A stretch of DNA of 33,434 nt. It comes from Treponema sp. GTDB lineage: Bacteria; Spirochaetota; Spirochaetia; Treponematales; Treponemataceae. The notes beneath the pieces are model-generated. The model saw only the letters and a program-made list of their open reading frames with translations, searched no databases and had not been told where the DNA came from. Within the stretch, counting starts at the first letter, position 1; each line of letters starts with the position of its first letter. The stretch is taken from the NCBI GenBank assembly GCA_024681195.1, contig JAILBH010000026.1, forward strand, positions 1 to 33,434, written 5' to 3'. Shown one piece after another: positions 1 to 7,480 of the stretch. The position numbers and the translations under genes were made by a program.

Positions 1-2
1 AT

Positions 3-707
3 ATGATTCTGGAACATCTTTTGAAGGGATGTTTGAAGGCGCGGGCTTTTGGAAAGTCATACCCTCAATCAGATTACACTTCCTTTGAATACATCCTTGC
101 CCATCTTAAAAAGTCGACTCTTAATTCCGATGGCTCTCTCATGGAATGGAACCGCGAAGTAGAAGAGGTTGAACCGGGGCACCGCCACATAAGCCATTTG
201 TACGGTCTTTATCCGGGCCATACAATCACTGTAGAAAAAACTCCGGAACTTGCCCAGGCCTGCAAAAAAACTCTGGAAAAACGTCTGAAAAATGGCGGCG
301 GTCACACAGGCTGGAGCCAGTCCTGGATAATAAACTTCAGAGCCCAGCTGGAGCAGGGTAACGAAGCACTGGAAGCACTTACAAAGCTTCTGACCCATTC
401 AACCTTGCCAAACCTTTTAGACAATCATCCGCCTTTCCAGATTGATGGAAACTTTGGCTCTCTTGCCGCAGTTATCCGCATGCTGGTTCAAAGCGAATTT
501 GACGACCAGGGAAATGTTCATGTAAAACTTCTTCCGGCCCTTCCTGATGAACCTTCATGGCAGTCCGGCTACGTTCAAGGAATAGCCATTAAAGGCGGCT
601 GGACAATTGACTTTGAATGGAAAGACGGCAAAGTTGTGAATCATACACTGCATCGCGGGAAGAATTGCATAGAAGAAATGCCTGTTATTACGAATGCAGA
701 GAAATAA
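3..707 (+). CDS. Glycoside hydrolase family 95 alpha-L-fucosidase, C-terminal part (5' end outside window)
   Basis: The last 234 residues of a GH95-type enzyme, which removes alpha-linked fucose (some members galactose) from glycans. GH95 proteins are normally about 750-800 residues, so the gene surely begins upstream and the ATG at position 3 is internal. Visible family features are the PGHRHISHLYGLYPG stretch at residues 58-72, GGGHTGWSQSW at 98-108, and PFQIDGNFG at 144-152. The Asp of IDGNFG is, in the family as I know it, the general base assisted by Asn residues. The C-terminal ~70 residues look like the beta-sandwich domain that closes GH95 proteins. Whether it is secreted cannot be told because the N terminus is missing. 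No terminator separates it from the lipoprotein gene 38 bases downstream, so the two may be co-transcribed. Exact substrate is not decided by the sequence. Confidence 0.9.
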   Translation: MILEHLLKGCLKARAFGKSYPQSDYTSFEYILAHLKKSTLNSDGSLMEWNREVEEVEPGHRHISHLYGLYPGHTITVEKTPELAQACKKTLEKRLKNGGGHTGWSQSWIINFRAQLEQGNEALEALTKLLTHSTLPNLLDNHPPFQIDGNFGSLAAVIRMLVQSEFDDQGNVHVKLLPALPDEPSWQSGYVQGIAIKGGWTIDFEWKDGKVVNHTLHRGKNCIEEMPVITNAEK

Positions 708-744
708 CTCAATCATTAACATCATTGTTTATAGGAGAAAGAAA

Positions 745-1885
745 ATGAAAAAAAACACTGATTAAGTTTGCAGCTCTTGCTGCATTAATTACATTGGGTT
801 TTACAGCTTGTTCTAAACCAACGGATAACAACTCCAGTAAAAACAAAAACACATCTGCTGATGATGAAATTACCGAGGACATTACAACCGCTATAACTTG
901 GGATGGAAAAGATTCATCAGGCAATCCTTTAACTTATTATATTAATAGCGAAGTTGATATTAAAAATGGTGGACATCTTACTATTACCGAAGGTGCAATT
1001 GTTAAATTTGGTCCTAATGGAATGTTCTATGTAGGTGTAAATGGTGCCATCACTGCAACTGGAGCAAAATTTACTTCTTACAAAGATCCTGACGGAAGAA
1101 AAATTAATGCTGCTCCTGATGCTAATCCTGCAATGGGTGACTGGAAGCAGATAACCATTAAAGGTGGAACTGGAAAATTTACTTCTTGTAAATTCTATTA
1201 TGGTGGAAAGGAAGAATGTAGTACTTTGGCCGTTTCAGATAGTACAGGAAAAGCTAGAGTAGACAAGTGTGAATTCCGATATTGCGATGGAACACATGCA
1301 GCAACACCAAGTGATGCTCGTGCTGCTTTACGATATACTAAGGAAGTTACATATAATTCAGAAACTAACTGTGTAACAAATAGCGTATTTAAGAATAATA
1401 AATGGCCTTTGGCTATTCCTTCATTCTTTACTCTTGATAATTCTAATACTTTTGGAACAACAGATGAAGAAAAGAATGAATATAATCTTGTATTTATTAA
1501 TTCAAACGAGATAAAAATTACTGCGTCTTGGTCAAAACAGAATATTCCTTATCTCTATGCTGGATCAAATCGTATATATATTAAAAATGGTGGTATTCTT
1601 ACAATTCAAGGTTCTTCAGATGCAAATGACCCAACAATGGTTTGTTTTGCAACAACTGGATTTGAAATTCAAAAAGGTGGAAAGTTAAATTTATCAGGTA
1701 ATATAACATTTACCAACCGCCCTGGTTCGGGTACACCTTTTAGTGGAATTATTTGTCATCAGGGAAATCAATATATGTTATTGATTCAAAATGGATCAAT
1801 AAAAATTGAAAATTGTGAACCATCAAGTACATATAGCAATTCAGATAGACAAATTCCGATTGGGACTTCGAATGTAGGAAACTAA
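745..1885 (+). CDS. Putative beta-helix-like lipoprotein, signal peptide out of frame (A8 tract)
   Basis: The natural start is ATG 745, 7 bases after an AGGAG ribosome binding site (734-738). Reading from it gives only Met-Lys-Lys-Asn-Thr-Asp and then TAA at 763-765. If one A is removed from the eight-A run at 748-755, the frame becomes MKKTLIKFAALAALITLGF followed by TAC-SKP, a clear lipoprotein signal peptide with the lipidated Cys of the TAC-S site, running on to a 379-residue protein. As written, the long frame has only a TTG at 794, inside the signal peptide, with no ribosome binding site. The mature part has repeated glycine- and asparagine-rich short strands (IKNGGHLTI, IYIKNGGILTI, FEIQKGGKLNL), which suggests a right-handed beta-helix surface protein. 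I do not recognise a named family. It follows the fucosidase closely, so a role at the cell surface in glycan binding is possible but unproven. The shift may be a sequencing error, a decayed gene or slippage-controlled expression. Confidence 0.75.
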
Positions 1886-1916
1886 TTTATGATCTTTGAT
1901 AATTATTGATTATAAT

Positions 1917-1947
1917 AAAACTGGCATCTTCGGGTGCCAGTTTTTTT
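1917..1947. terminator. Intrinsic terminator between convergent genes
   Basis: Eight-base stem CTGGCATC/GGTGCCAG (1921-1928 with 1933-1940, one G-T pair) closed by a C(TTCG)G tetraloop, followed by seven T. Four A on the 5' side can extend the stem, and the complement also ends in a T-rich run. It can therefore serve both the lipoprotein gene (plus) and the convergent nuclease gene (minus). Confidence 0.9.
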
Positions 1948-1962
1948 ATGAAAAATCCAGAA

Positions 1963-2811
1963 TCATGCTTTTACAAATAATTCTTCTTTAAGTTTTATAA
2001 CTTCACTTAATGGAAGATTTGTTATTTGCGAAACTTGTTCCGGCGAAAGCTCCATTTTAAGGGCATTTATTGCAGCTTCAACAGCTTTGTTGTGTGCACC
2101 TTCTTCAATGCCTTCGCGTTTAGCCATTCTGGTAATATCTCTGTCATGTAAATTCATAGCGGCGTAATCACTCCTGAATTTTTCATTCTCTTTTATCTTT
2201 TCAATTGTGGCAGAAAGATGCTTGTTAAAGTCATCTTCTCCAGGCTCATTTGTACAAACATATTTTAGAAATCTTTTTATTCTTTCATCTTTTTCATGCT
2301 CATACGCACTTGAATTATAAATCACTTTAACGCTTTTGTCATTTAAATTTACAAGAGGATTTTCTTTACAGGTGTTCTCAAAAGTGTAACATGGCATTCC
2401 AAACGGCTTGTTGTTTTCATTTTTGAAAGGATCATTCTTGCAGATAAAAAGAATATAACAATCTTTTAGTTCTGAATAATCCTGACCTTTCATAAGACAG
2501 TCAATGTCTACAAGACTGTTGTAATAGCGTGTGCGTTTTCCCAAAGCTTCCTGCGGATATGACTGCATTTCTATATCAATGATTTTATCAGAATCCTTTA
2601 GATACACATCAAGTCGTACGCCTTTGGTTGTATAGTACGGTGCTATCTGTTTTTCGATTTCTGGGTATTCTACATGTCCAACCTGAACATGCAGAAGCCG
2701 CTCTACAAGTTCGGCACAGATATCTGGTTCATGTAAAACCGCCTGAAACATACCATCATCAGTGAAGGTTAATTCTTCAATGGGTTTTGGATTATAAGAA
2801 TAGTTTTGCAT
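1963..2811 (-). CDS. Rpn-family / PDDEXK_2 nuclease-like protein (putative transposase annotation)
   Basis: A 282-residue protein of the PD-(D/E)XK nuclease-like family often labelled 'Rpn family recombination-promoting nuclease/putative transposase'. The N-terminal third has FTDDGMFQAVLHEPD (16-30) and the active-site block RLDVYLKD...DIEMQ, with Asp68, Glu81 and Gln83 forming the D-ExQ variant of the nuclease core. The C-terminal part carries charged helices (MAKREGIEEGAHNKAVEAA) found in many family members. ATG 2811 is preceded by GGAG (2817-2820), so the start is well supported. These genes are abundant, multicopy accessory genes in treponemes and clostridia. Known members (E. coli RpnA) are DNA endonucleases that promote RecA-independent recombination. 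I see no terminal inverted repeats or target duplication around it, so it is not shown to be a mobile element. Function in this organism is unknown. Confidence 0.88.
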   Translation of the reverse strand: MQNYSYNPKPIEELTFTDDGMFQAVLHEPDICAELVERLLHVQVGHVEYPEIEKQIAPYYTTKGVRLDVYLKDSDKIIDIEMQSYPQEALGKRTRYYNSLVDIDCLMKGQDYSELKDCYILFICKNDPFKNENNKPFGMPCYTFENTCKENPLVNLNDKSVKVIYNSSAYEHEKDERIKRFLKYVCTNEPGEDDFNKHLSATIEKIKENEKFRSDYAAMNLHDRDITRMAKREGIEEGAHNKAVEAAINALKMELSPEQVSQITNLPLSEVIKLKEELFVKA

Positions 2812-2822
2812 AAAGTCTCCTT

Positions 2823-2868
2823 GGAAAATTAAATTTTCCCTACCTTAGTTAACAAAAAAAATTGTTAA
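2823..2868. repeat. Two perfect palindromes directly upstream of the Rpn-like gene
   Basis: GGAAAATT-A-AATTTTCC (2823-2839) and TTAACAA-6-TTGTTAA (2849-2868). The first lies immediately 5' of the Shine-Dalgarno of the minus-strand nuclease gene; the second is 9 bases further upstream. They could be operator sites for a repressor or weak RNA hairpins. AT-rich composition makes chance palindromes possible, so this is a tentative call. Confidence 0.35.
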
Positions 2869-2991
2869 AAGAGGAAGTAAATTTTGAAGATTTTTGAAAA
2901 ATCCAAAAAATTTTGTATTTTTCGGTTTATATGACGAGGACCTTTTTTACACAGAAACGGCGTAGCCGTTCCCAATCCGTGTGGCAACCTA

Positions 2992-3020
2992 TTGCACAAA
3001 ACCGCGTTTTTCATTATTAT
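2992..3020 (+). promoter_or_regulatory. Sigma-70 type promoter of rplU-rpmA
   Basis: TTGCAC (2992-2997), a 17-base spacer and TATTAT (3015-3020), predicting a start near 3027. It is the best promoter in the 362-base gene-free stretch 2812-3173. The upstream half of that stretch holds only AT-rich sequence and a short palindrome AACGGC-GTA-GCCGTT (2956-2970) with flanking CACA/TGTG. Confidence 0.75.
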
Positions 3021-3026
3021 ATTTGA

Positions 3027-3173
3027 TACGTATTTAGACTTTGGGACAAGTGGTGTTTAATCCCCGTTTTACGCTGGCTGGCCGGTCTGAATTACCAGTC
3101 TTTTGCAGGTTGGATTCTGTTTCCTTATTCCACTGCACCGGGCGATTGTAAAACATTTTAATAGAGGTATGTT
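3027..3173 (+). other. ~147-nt 5' leader of rplU, possibly structured
   Basis: The predicted transcript has an unusually long leader before rplU. The part around 3072-3104 can fold CTGG with CCAG around an imperfect G-U-rich stem, and is richer in G and C than its surroundings. Ribosomal protein leaders are often autoregulatory, and an L21 leader is known in Firmicutes, but I cannot match this sequence to that motif. The leader ends with AGAGG (3164-3168) as the rplU ribosome binding site. A role in feedback control is inference. Confidence 0.35.
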
Positions 3174-3488
3174 ATGTACGCAACTATTGAATTTAAGGGC
3201 AAGCAGTACAAAGCAGAAAAAGATGTTGTCCTTACAGTAGATAAGCTTGATGCTGAAAAAGGTACAAAGATTGACATTGATACCGTTCTTTTGGTAAGCG
3301 ACGGTGACAAAATCAGTGTAGGTACTCCTTATGTACAGGGTGCAAAGGTAACTGTAGTTGTAGAAGATTCTTTCCGTGATAAGAAAGTTTTGGTTTTCAA
3401 ATACAAGTCAAAGAAAGACTATCATCGCTTGATTGGTCATAGACAGCAGTACACAAAGGTACGTGTTGAGTCTATCACCCTCGCATAA
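3174..3488 (+). CDS. rplU: 50S ribosomal protein L21
   Basis: A 104-residue L21, the family's usual length. It starts MYATIEFKGKQYKAEKDVVL, with the typical L21 opening (YA-IE-GGKQYKV type), and ends with the KYKSKKDYHRLIGHRQQYTKV segment that matches the conserved K-R-K-GHRQ-T-V signature binding 23S rRNA. L21 binds 23S rRNA in the large subunit. ATG 3174 has AGAGG five bases upstream. It is followed after 15 bases by rpmA, the near-universal rplU-rpmA order. The prp protease gene found between them in Firmicutes is absent here, which agrees with L27 lacking an N-terminal extension. Confidence 0.97.
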   Translation: MYATIEFKGKQYKAEKDVVLTVDKLDAEKGTKIDIDTVLLVSDGDKISVGTPYVQGAKVTVVVEDSFRDKKVLVFKYKSKKDYHRLIGHRQQYTKVRVESITLA

Positions 3489-3503
3489 TAAAAGGAGATT
3501 ACT

Positions 3504-3758
3504 ATGGGAAGAACACGTGGTGGATCTGGTGCAAAAAACGGACGCGATCCGAATCCTAAGAGTTTGGGCGTAAAAAGATATGCCGGTGAATCTGTAACAG
3601 CAGGTTCAATTATTGTAAAGCAGCGTGGAACAAAATTCTATCCTGGAGCAAATGTTATGAAGGCCGGTGATGACAGCCTTTTTGCTACAGTAGACGGAAA
3701 AGTAGTTTTTGGTGAAAGAAACAATCACAAAATTGTTTCTGTAGAAGCTGCAAAATAA
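3504..3758 (+). CDS. rpmA: 50S ribosomal protein L27
   Basis: An 84-residue L27 starting MGRTRGGSGAKNGRDPNPK and continuing LGVKRYAGESVTAGSIIVKQRGTKFYPG, the classic L27 core. The flexible N-terminal tail of L27 reaches the peptidyl-transferase centre. Here it begins directly at Met-Gly-Arg with no cleavable extension of the Firmicutes type. The second-position Gly and the Thr-Arg differ from the common AHKKGGG start but keep the small-plus-basic character. AAAGGAG (3491-3497) is placed well before ATG. Transcription is expected to end at the hairpin just downstream. Confidence 0.97.
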   Translation: MGRTRGGSGAKNGRDPNPKSLGVKRYAGESVTAGSIIVKQRGTKFYPGANVMKAGDDSLFATVDGKVVFGERNNHKIVSVEAAK

Positions 3759-3780
3759 GTTCGGTTCTTACCGAATACAG

Positions 3781-3815
3781 ATGCCCGGTAAATAAAAGTG
3801 CCGGGCATTTTTTTT
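3781..3815 (+). terminator. Intrinsic terminator/attenuator between rpmA and obgE
   Basis: Perfect eight-base stem ATGCCCGG (3781-3788) with CCGGGCAT (3801-3808), a 12-base loop and an eight-T run (3808-3815). It lies only 11 bases before the obgE ATG, so the T-run abuts the obgE ribosome binding region (GGTGGTG). No separate obgE promoter is evident, so obgE and the following genes probably depend on read-through. Confidence 0.85.
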
Positions 3816-3826
3816 GGTGGTGCAGT

Positions 3827-4948
3827 ATGATAGGTTTTGCTGATGAAGCTACAATAGAAGTTCGTTCCGGCAACGGCGGTAATGGCTGTGTTGCATTCAG
3901 GCGCGAAAAGTATGTTCCTCATGGTGGCCCTAACGGTGGTGACGGCGGAAAGGGCGGCGACATTATTTTTAAAGTAAAACGTAATCTTCGTACTCTTGCA
4001 AATCTTCGTCACAGAGTTTGCTTTAAGGCAAAAAATGGTGGCGACGGACAGGGCTGGAACCGCTTTGGTGCCGATGGAGAAGATTGTGTAATTGCTGTTC
4101 CTCCTGGAACAACAATCCGCGATGCCGAAACCGATGAAGTAATTTATGATTTTTCTTCTGCAAAAGGAGACGAGCAGTTTACCTTCCTTAAAGGCGGCAA
4201 CGGCGGCTGGGGTAATGTTCATTTTAAAACTTCGACTAATCAAGCGCCACGTCATGCTAATCCCGGTCAAAAGGGTGAAACCCGTTTCTTAAAACTGGAG
4301 CTTTCTATCATGGCAGATGTTGGTCTTGTAGGTTTTCCAAACGCCGGTAAATCAAGTCTGCTTACATTCTTTACAAACGCACGTCCAAAAATTGCGCCTT
4401 ATCCGTTTACAACAATCATTCCAAATCTTGGAGTTCTTCGTGTAGACGACGAAAGCGACATTATTATTGCAGATATTCCTGGAATTATTGAAGGAGCTTC
4501 TGAAGGTCTTGGACTTGGAGACACCTTCCTTAAACATATTACAAGAACATCCTGTCTCATTTTTATGATTGACTGTTCTGACGCAAATTATCTTACAGCT
4601 TATGAAACTCTTTGTGGTGAGCTTAAAAATTATTCTGACAATCTTATGGAAAAGCCACGTATTGTTTTGTGCAACAAGATTGATGTAGAAGGTGCTTTTG
4701 ATAACGCTGTAGAAGTTGCAGAAAAAATAAGGGCAGCCGAACCGGATACTGTTGTAATTCCTGTTTCAGTTCATACGGGCCGTGGAATGAAGGACGCACA
4801 GCATCAGATTATGGAGCTGGTAAATCGCCAGGAATGCAGAAACCTTTGTGAAGAAAAACCGGCTGCAGAATTTGGCAGCAGCTTTATGCAGGGACGCAGC
4901 GCCGACGATGACGACGAAAATATTCAGTACCCGGGAAGTGAAGAGTAG
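3827..4948 (+). CDS. obgE: GTPase Obg/CgtA
   Basis: A 373-residue Obg GTPase, involved in late assembly of the large ribosomal subunit. Residues 1-158 form the glycine-rich Obg fold (GNGGNGCVAFRREKYVPHGGP, GGDGGKGGD). The G domain follows with G1 GFPNAGKS (169-176), switch region PFTT (193-196), G3 DIPG (216-219) and G4 NKID (283-286). The tail after residue ~335 is a short acidic stretch (DDDDEN) rather than the longer C-terminal OCT domain of some Gram-positive Obg proteins. Its ATG sits 11 bases after the rpmA terminator. nadD follows 10 bases after its stop, so obgE-nadD-yqeK-lcp-rsfS look like one transcription unit. Confidence 0.97.
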   Translation: MIGFADEATIEVRSGNGGNGCVAFRREKYVPHGGPNGGDGGKGGDIIFKVKRNLRTLANLRHRVCFKAKNGGDGQGWNRFGADGEDCVIAVPPGTTIRDAETDEVIYDFSSAKGDEQFTFLKGGNGGWGNVHFKTSTNQAPRHANPGQKGETRFLKLELSIMADVGLVGFPNAGKSSLLTFFTNARPKIAPYPFTTIIPNLGVLRVDDESDIIIADIPGIIEGASEGLGLGDTFLKHITRTSCLIFMIDCSDANYLTAYETLCGELKNYSDNLMEKPRIVLCNKIDVEGAFDNAVEVAEKIRAAEPDTVVIPVSVHTGRGMKDAQHQIMELVNRQECRNLCEEKPAAEFGSSFMQGRSADDDDENIQYPGSEE

Positions 4949-4953
4949 GGAGG
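4948..4953 (+). promoter_or_regulatory. Ribosome binding site that fixes the nadD start at TTG 4959
   Basis: GGGAGG at 4948-4953, overlapping the last base of the obgE stop, lies five bases before TTG 4959. That codon reads directly into KIAVFGGSFNPLH, the normal NadD N terminus. Earlier in-frame ATGs would overlap obgE by about 100 bases and add a non-homologous extension. Confidence 0.8.
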
Positions 4954-4958
4954 CAGCT

Positions 4959-5651
4959 TTGAAAATTGCAGTTTTTGGTGGCAGCTTTAATCCTCTTCAT
5001 ATTGGGCACGCAATGCTTGCAGATACTATTATCACAGAGCTTGGCTACGATAAAGTTTTATTTGTACCAACCTATATTACTCCGCACAAGGTTTGCGGTG
5101 GAAAGGTTACTGCAGAACAGAGACTTGAGCTTGTAAGGGCTTTTTGTGCGTCGGTTCCGGGCGGTCGTTTTGAAACAGAAACCTGTGAGTTTGACAGAGG
5201 AGGTGTTTCTTACACTTCTGATACTCTTGAATTTCTGACTAAGAAATATGAGGGAAAACTGGAAGGTAAGCTTGCCTTTGTAATGGGTGATGAGGTTGCT
5301 GCAGAGTTTGATAAGTGGCGCAATCCTCAAAAGGTATCTGATCTTGCAGATCTGATTATTGTTCACCGCTATCCTGATGTTGGTGCTTTAGAAAAGGCTC
5401 TTTATGGTAACCAGAATCCTGCTTCCGACAGTTCTTATAAAAACAAACCTGCAGGTGACTATAAGGGCGATTTTGCCGTTCAGTTTGACAAGGATAATTT
5501 TGCTTATCCGCATATTTATATTGAAAATCCTATGCTCCCTGTTTCTTCTACAGATATAAGGGGACGCATCAGCGGAGGAAAAAGCTTTAAGTATCTTGTT
5601 CCATCTGCAGTATATGATTATATAGAAAAAAACGGTTTGTACAGGGAATAA
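4959..5651 (+). CDS. nadD: Nicotinate-nucleotide adenylyltransferase (TTG start)
   Basis: NadD transfers AMP from ATP to nicotinate mononucleotide, the penultimate step of NAD synthesis. With the TTG start the protein is 230 residues, slightly longer than the usual 190-215. It opens with KIAVFGGSFNPLHIGH (2-17), the HxGH nucleotidyltransferase motif, and has a family-like MGDEVAAEFDKWRNP segment and the C-terminal VSSTDIRGRI (ISSTxIR motif). The extra length lies in a Lys/Asp/Asn-rich insert before the C-terminal motif. The spacing of one base to yqeK suggests translational coupling, an arrangement (nadD-yqeK) common in many bacteria. Confidence 0.93.
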   Translation: MKIAVFGGSFNPLHIGHAMLADTIITELGYDKVLFVPTYITPHKVCGGKVTAEQRLELVRAFCASVPGGRFETETCEFDRGGVSYTSDTLEFLTKKYEGKLEGKLAFVMGDEVAAEFDKWRNPQKVSDLADLIIVHRYPDVGALEKALYGNQNPASDSSYKNKPAGDYKGDFAVQFDKDNFAYPHIYIENPMLPVSSTDIRGRISGGKSFKYLVPSAVYDYIEKNGLYRE

Positions 5652-5652
5652 A

Positions 5653-6231
5653 ATGTTTGACTGGGATAGTGTTACAGAAAGAATAAGAGATTATACGGAG
5701 GCACATGTAAAGCCTTCCCGCTATGATCACAGTGTGCGCGTTGCCGAAATGTGCGCAAAGCTTTGTCGCCGTTATGGACTTGATGAAAACAAGGGATATC
5801 TTGCCGGTATTGGTCACGATATGTGCAAGGATATGCCTAAGGCTAAAATGCTTGAGACTGCGGCGCGCGACGGAGATCCAATCACAGATTTTGAAAAAAA
5901 GACTCCTTCTATTGTGCATGGTCGGGCTGCAGCTGTTATAATGAAGGAAAAGTTTGATATAACAGATCCTGATATTCTTGAGGCTGTTGCAAATCATGTT
6001 TCCTGCAGGCTTGGAATATGTGATCTTGGAAAAATTCTTTTTCTTGCAGATAAGATTGAACCTGGACGTCCTCAATCTACAAAGGAATACAGAGAAAATC
6101 TTATGAAGCTTCCACTGGATCAGATGTTAGCGTCGGTCCTTCAGAAAAACTATGAATATATTACGAACAAGGGTTTTGACGTTTACCCGGATACAAAAAA
6201 AATGATAGAATACTATCAGGGAAAGAAATGA
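5653..6231 (+). CDS. yqeK: YqeK-type HD-domain hydrolase (symmetrical Ap4A hydrolase family)
   Basis: A 192-residue HD-superfamily protein of the YqeK family. Characterised members cleave diadenosine tetraphosphate symmetrically to two ADP. Metal-ligand positions are visible as His26 (RYDHSVRV), His55-Asp56 (GIGHDMCKD), His89 (IVHGRAAA), His115 (VANHVSCR) and Asp133 (LADKIEPGR). It follows nadD by one base and overlaps the next gene by four bases (ATGA), which points to a coupled operon. The family assignment is firm; the physiological substrate here is by family analogy. Confidence 0.92.
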   Translation: MFDWDSVTERIRDYTEAHVKPSRYDHSVRVAEMCAKLCRRYGLDENKGYLAGIGHDMCKDMPKAKMLETAARDGDPITDFEKKTPSIVHGRAAAVIMKEKFDITDPDILEAVANHVSCRLGICDLGKILFLADKIEPGRPQSTKEYRENLMKLPLDQMLASVLQKNYEYITNKGFDVYPDTKKMIEYYQGKK

Positions 6232-7454
6232 AAAAGCTAAGAAACGAACAGAAGGGTATTATTTTTATTGTTCTCATTGTAATTATTATTCTTGTATTGA
6301 GTATGTTTTTTGTAAACTCACTCAAAACCAACAAGGTAAAAGAAGCTTTGGAACACGATACTCTGCTGCGTATTCTTTTTGTAGTTCAGAATGATGAAGA
6401 AAAGGTTCTTTTTTCTGATGTAATCATTTATGATACTTCTACTAAAAAGGCTGCTGCAATTAATCTTCCGGGTTATACAGGTGCAATCTTTCAGTCTCTT
6501 GGAAGAACAGACCGTCTGGATCAGGTTTATAACGAGCTTGGAATTGAAGCATACAAAACCGAAGTTCAGAAAATGCTTGGTATAACTGTTCCCTATACTT
6601 CTGTTGTAAAGCTTGAAGACTTTATAAAGCTTTGTGATATTTTTGGTGGAATGAGAGTATTTATTCCTTCTCCGATTGATGTTGTTTCGGATGATGGAAA
6701 GCGTTATCTTTTGCCTTCCGGCGCTATCAACCTTGATGGAGATAAGATTGCGGTTTACTTAAGCTATCGTGATGAAGAAGAAACCGAAGAAACAATACAG
6801 GATCGTTATCAGAATATTATGGGTGCTTTTCTTACCGGTCTTCATGATCAGAACTATAAGATTTTTAATAAAAAGCAGAACTTTAAAAAATTTGCTGAAT
6901 CAATTCAGACAAACCTTGCAGATTACGAGGAAGAAACCCTCTATTCCGAGATTTCAGAAATTGATACAGAATCTATAATCAAGCAGACAATTACAGGTTC
7001 GCTTCGTAATGTTGAACTTCGTGGTGGTGAAGCTCAACAGCTTTTGTTCCCTTTGAACAACGGTGAATTTATTAAGGAAGCTGTAAAGCAGACAACCTAT
7101 ATGCTTATGTCTTCGGATGGAACTATTTCTAACCGAATTTACGTTCTTGAAATTCAGAACGGAACTACAACTCAGGGACTTGCACGACGTACTTCTACCT
7201 TGTATCAGAATGCAAGCTATGATGTTCTGAGTGCGGTAAATGCCGATTCAAACGATTATGCAGAAACAGTCATAATTGATCACATCGGAAACGAAGCAAT
7301 TGCAAGACAGGTTGGAGAGCTTATCCGCTGTACTAATATCAAGCAGGCAACGGATATGGAAGGCGGAGCACAAACAGACAGCATGGTTGATTTTACTATC
7401 ATTCTTGGTCGTGACTTTAACGGTGCTTATGTAATTCCAGGTGCTTCATATTAG
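6228..7454 (+). CDS. LytR-CpsA-Psr (LCP) family protein with C-terminal LytR_C domain
   Basis: A 408-residue protein with an N-terminal membrane anchor (GIIFIVLIVIIILVLSMFFV, residues ~10-29). It then has a divergent LCP domain (DTSTKKAAAINLPGYTGA, IKLCDIFGGMRVFI, YLLPSGAINLDGDKIAVYLSYR) and a C-terminal LytR_C-like region (residues ~310-405, IYVLEIQNGTTTQGLARRTS). LCP enzymes in Gram-positive bacteria move phosphate-linked glycopolymers onto peptidoglycan. Treponemes lack teichoic acids, so the acceptor and donor are unknown here. The usual run of LCP arginines around the lipid site is weak (one is seen in YLSYRDEE), so activity may differ. The gene lies between yqeK and rsfS and overlaps yqeK by four bases. 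Confidence 0.85.
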   Translation: MKKLRNEQKGIIFIVLIVIIILVLSMFFVNSLKTNKVKEALEHDTLLRILFVVQNDEEKVLFSDVIIYDTSTKKAAAINLPGYTGAIFQSLGRTDRLDQVYNELGIEAYKTEVQKMLGITVPYTSVVKLEDFIKLCDIFGGMRVFIPSPIDVVSDDGKRYLLPSGAINLDGDKIAVYLSYRDEEETEETIQDRYQNIMGAFLTGLHDQNYKIFNKKQNFKKFAESIQTNLADYEEETLYSEISEIDTESIIKQTITGSLRNVELRGGEAQQLLFPLNNGEFIKEAVKQTTYMLMSSDGTISNRIYVLEIQNGTTTQGLARRTSTLYQNASYDVLSAVNADSNDYAETVIIDHIGNEAIARQVGELIRCTNIKQATDMEGGAQTDSMVDFTIILGRDFNGAYVIPGASY

Positions 7455-7480
7455 ACAAAATAAATTAAGGATTAAATACT

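Noticed and set aside
1963-2811. Insertion sequence or transposon around the Rpn-like gene
   Set aside because: The family is often labelled transposase, but no terminal inverted repeats, target duplication or partner gene is seen.
3027-3173. Known riboswitch or T-box before rplU
   Set aside because: No recognised conserved core could be matched; left as an unassigned leader.
3725-4270. 181-residue minus-strand frame across rpmA/obgE
   Set aside because: Antisense to conserved L27 and Obg sequence and spans their terminator; no family features.
4848-4958. Upstream extension of nadD from ATG 4848
   Set aside because: Overlaps obgE by 101 bases and lacks NadD similarity; the TTG at 4959 has a good ribosome binding site and gives the family N terminus.
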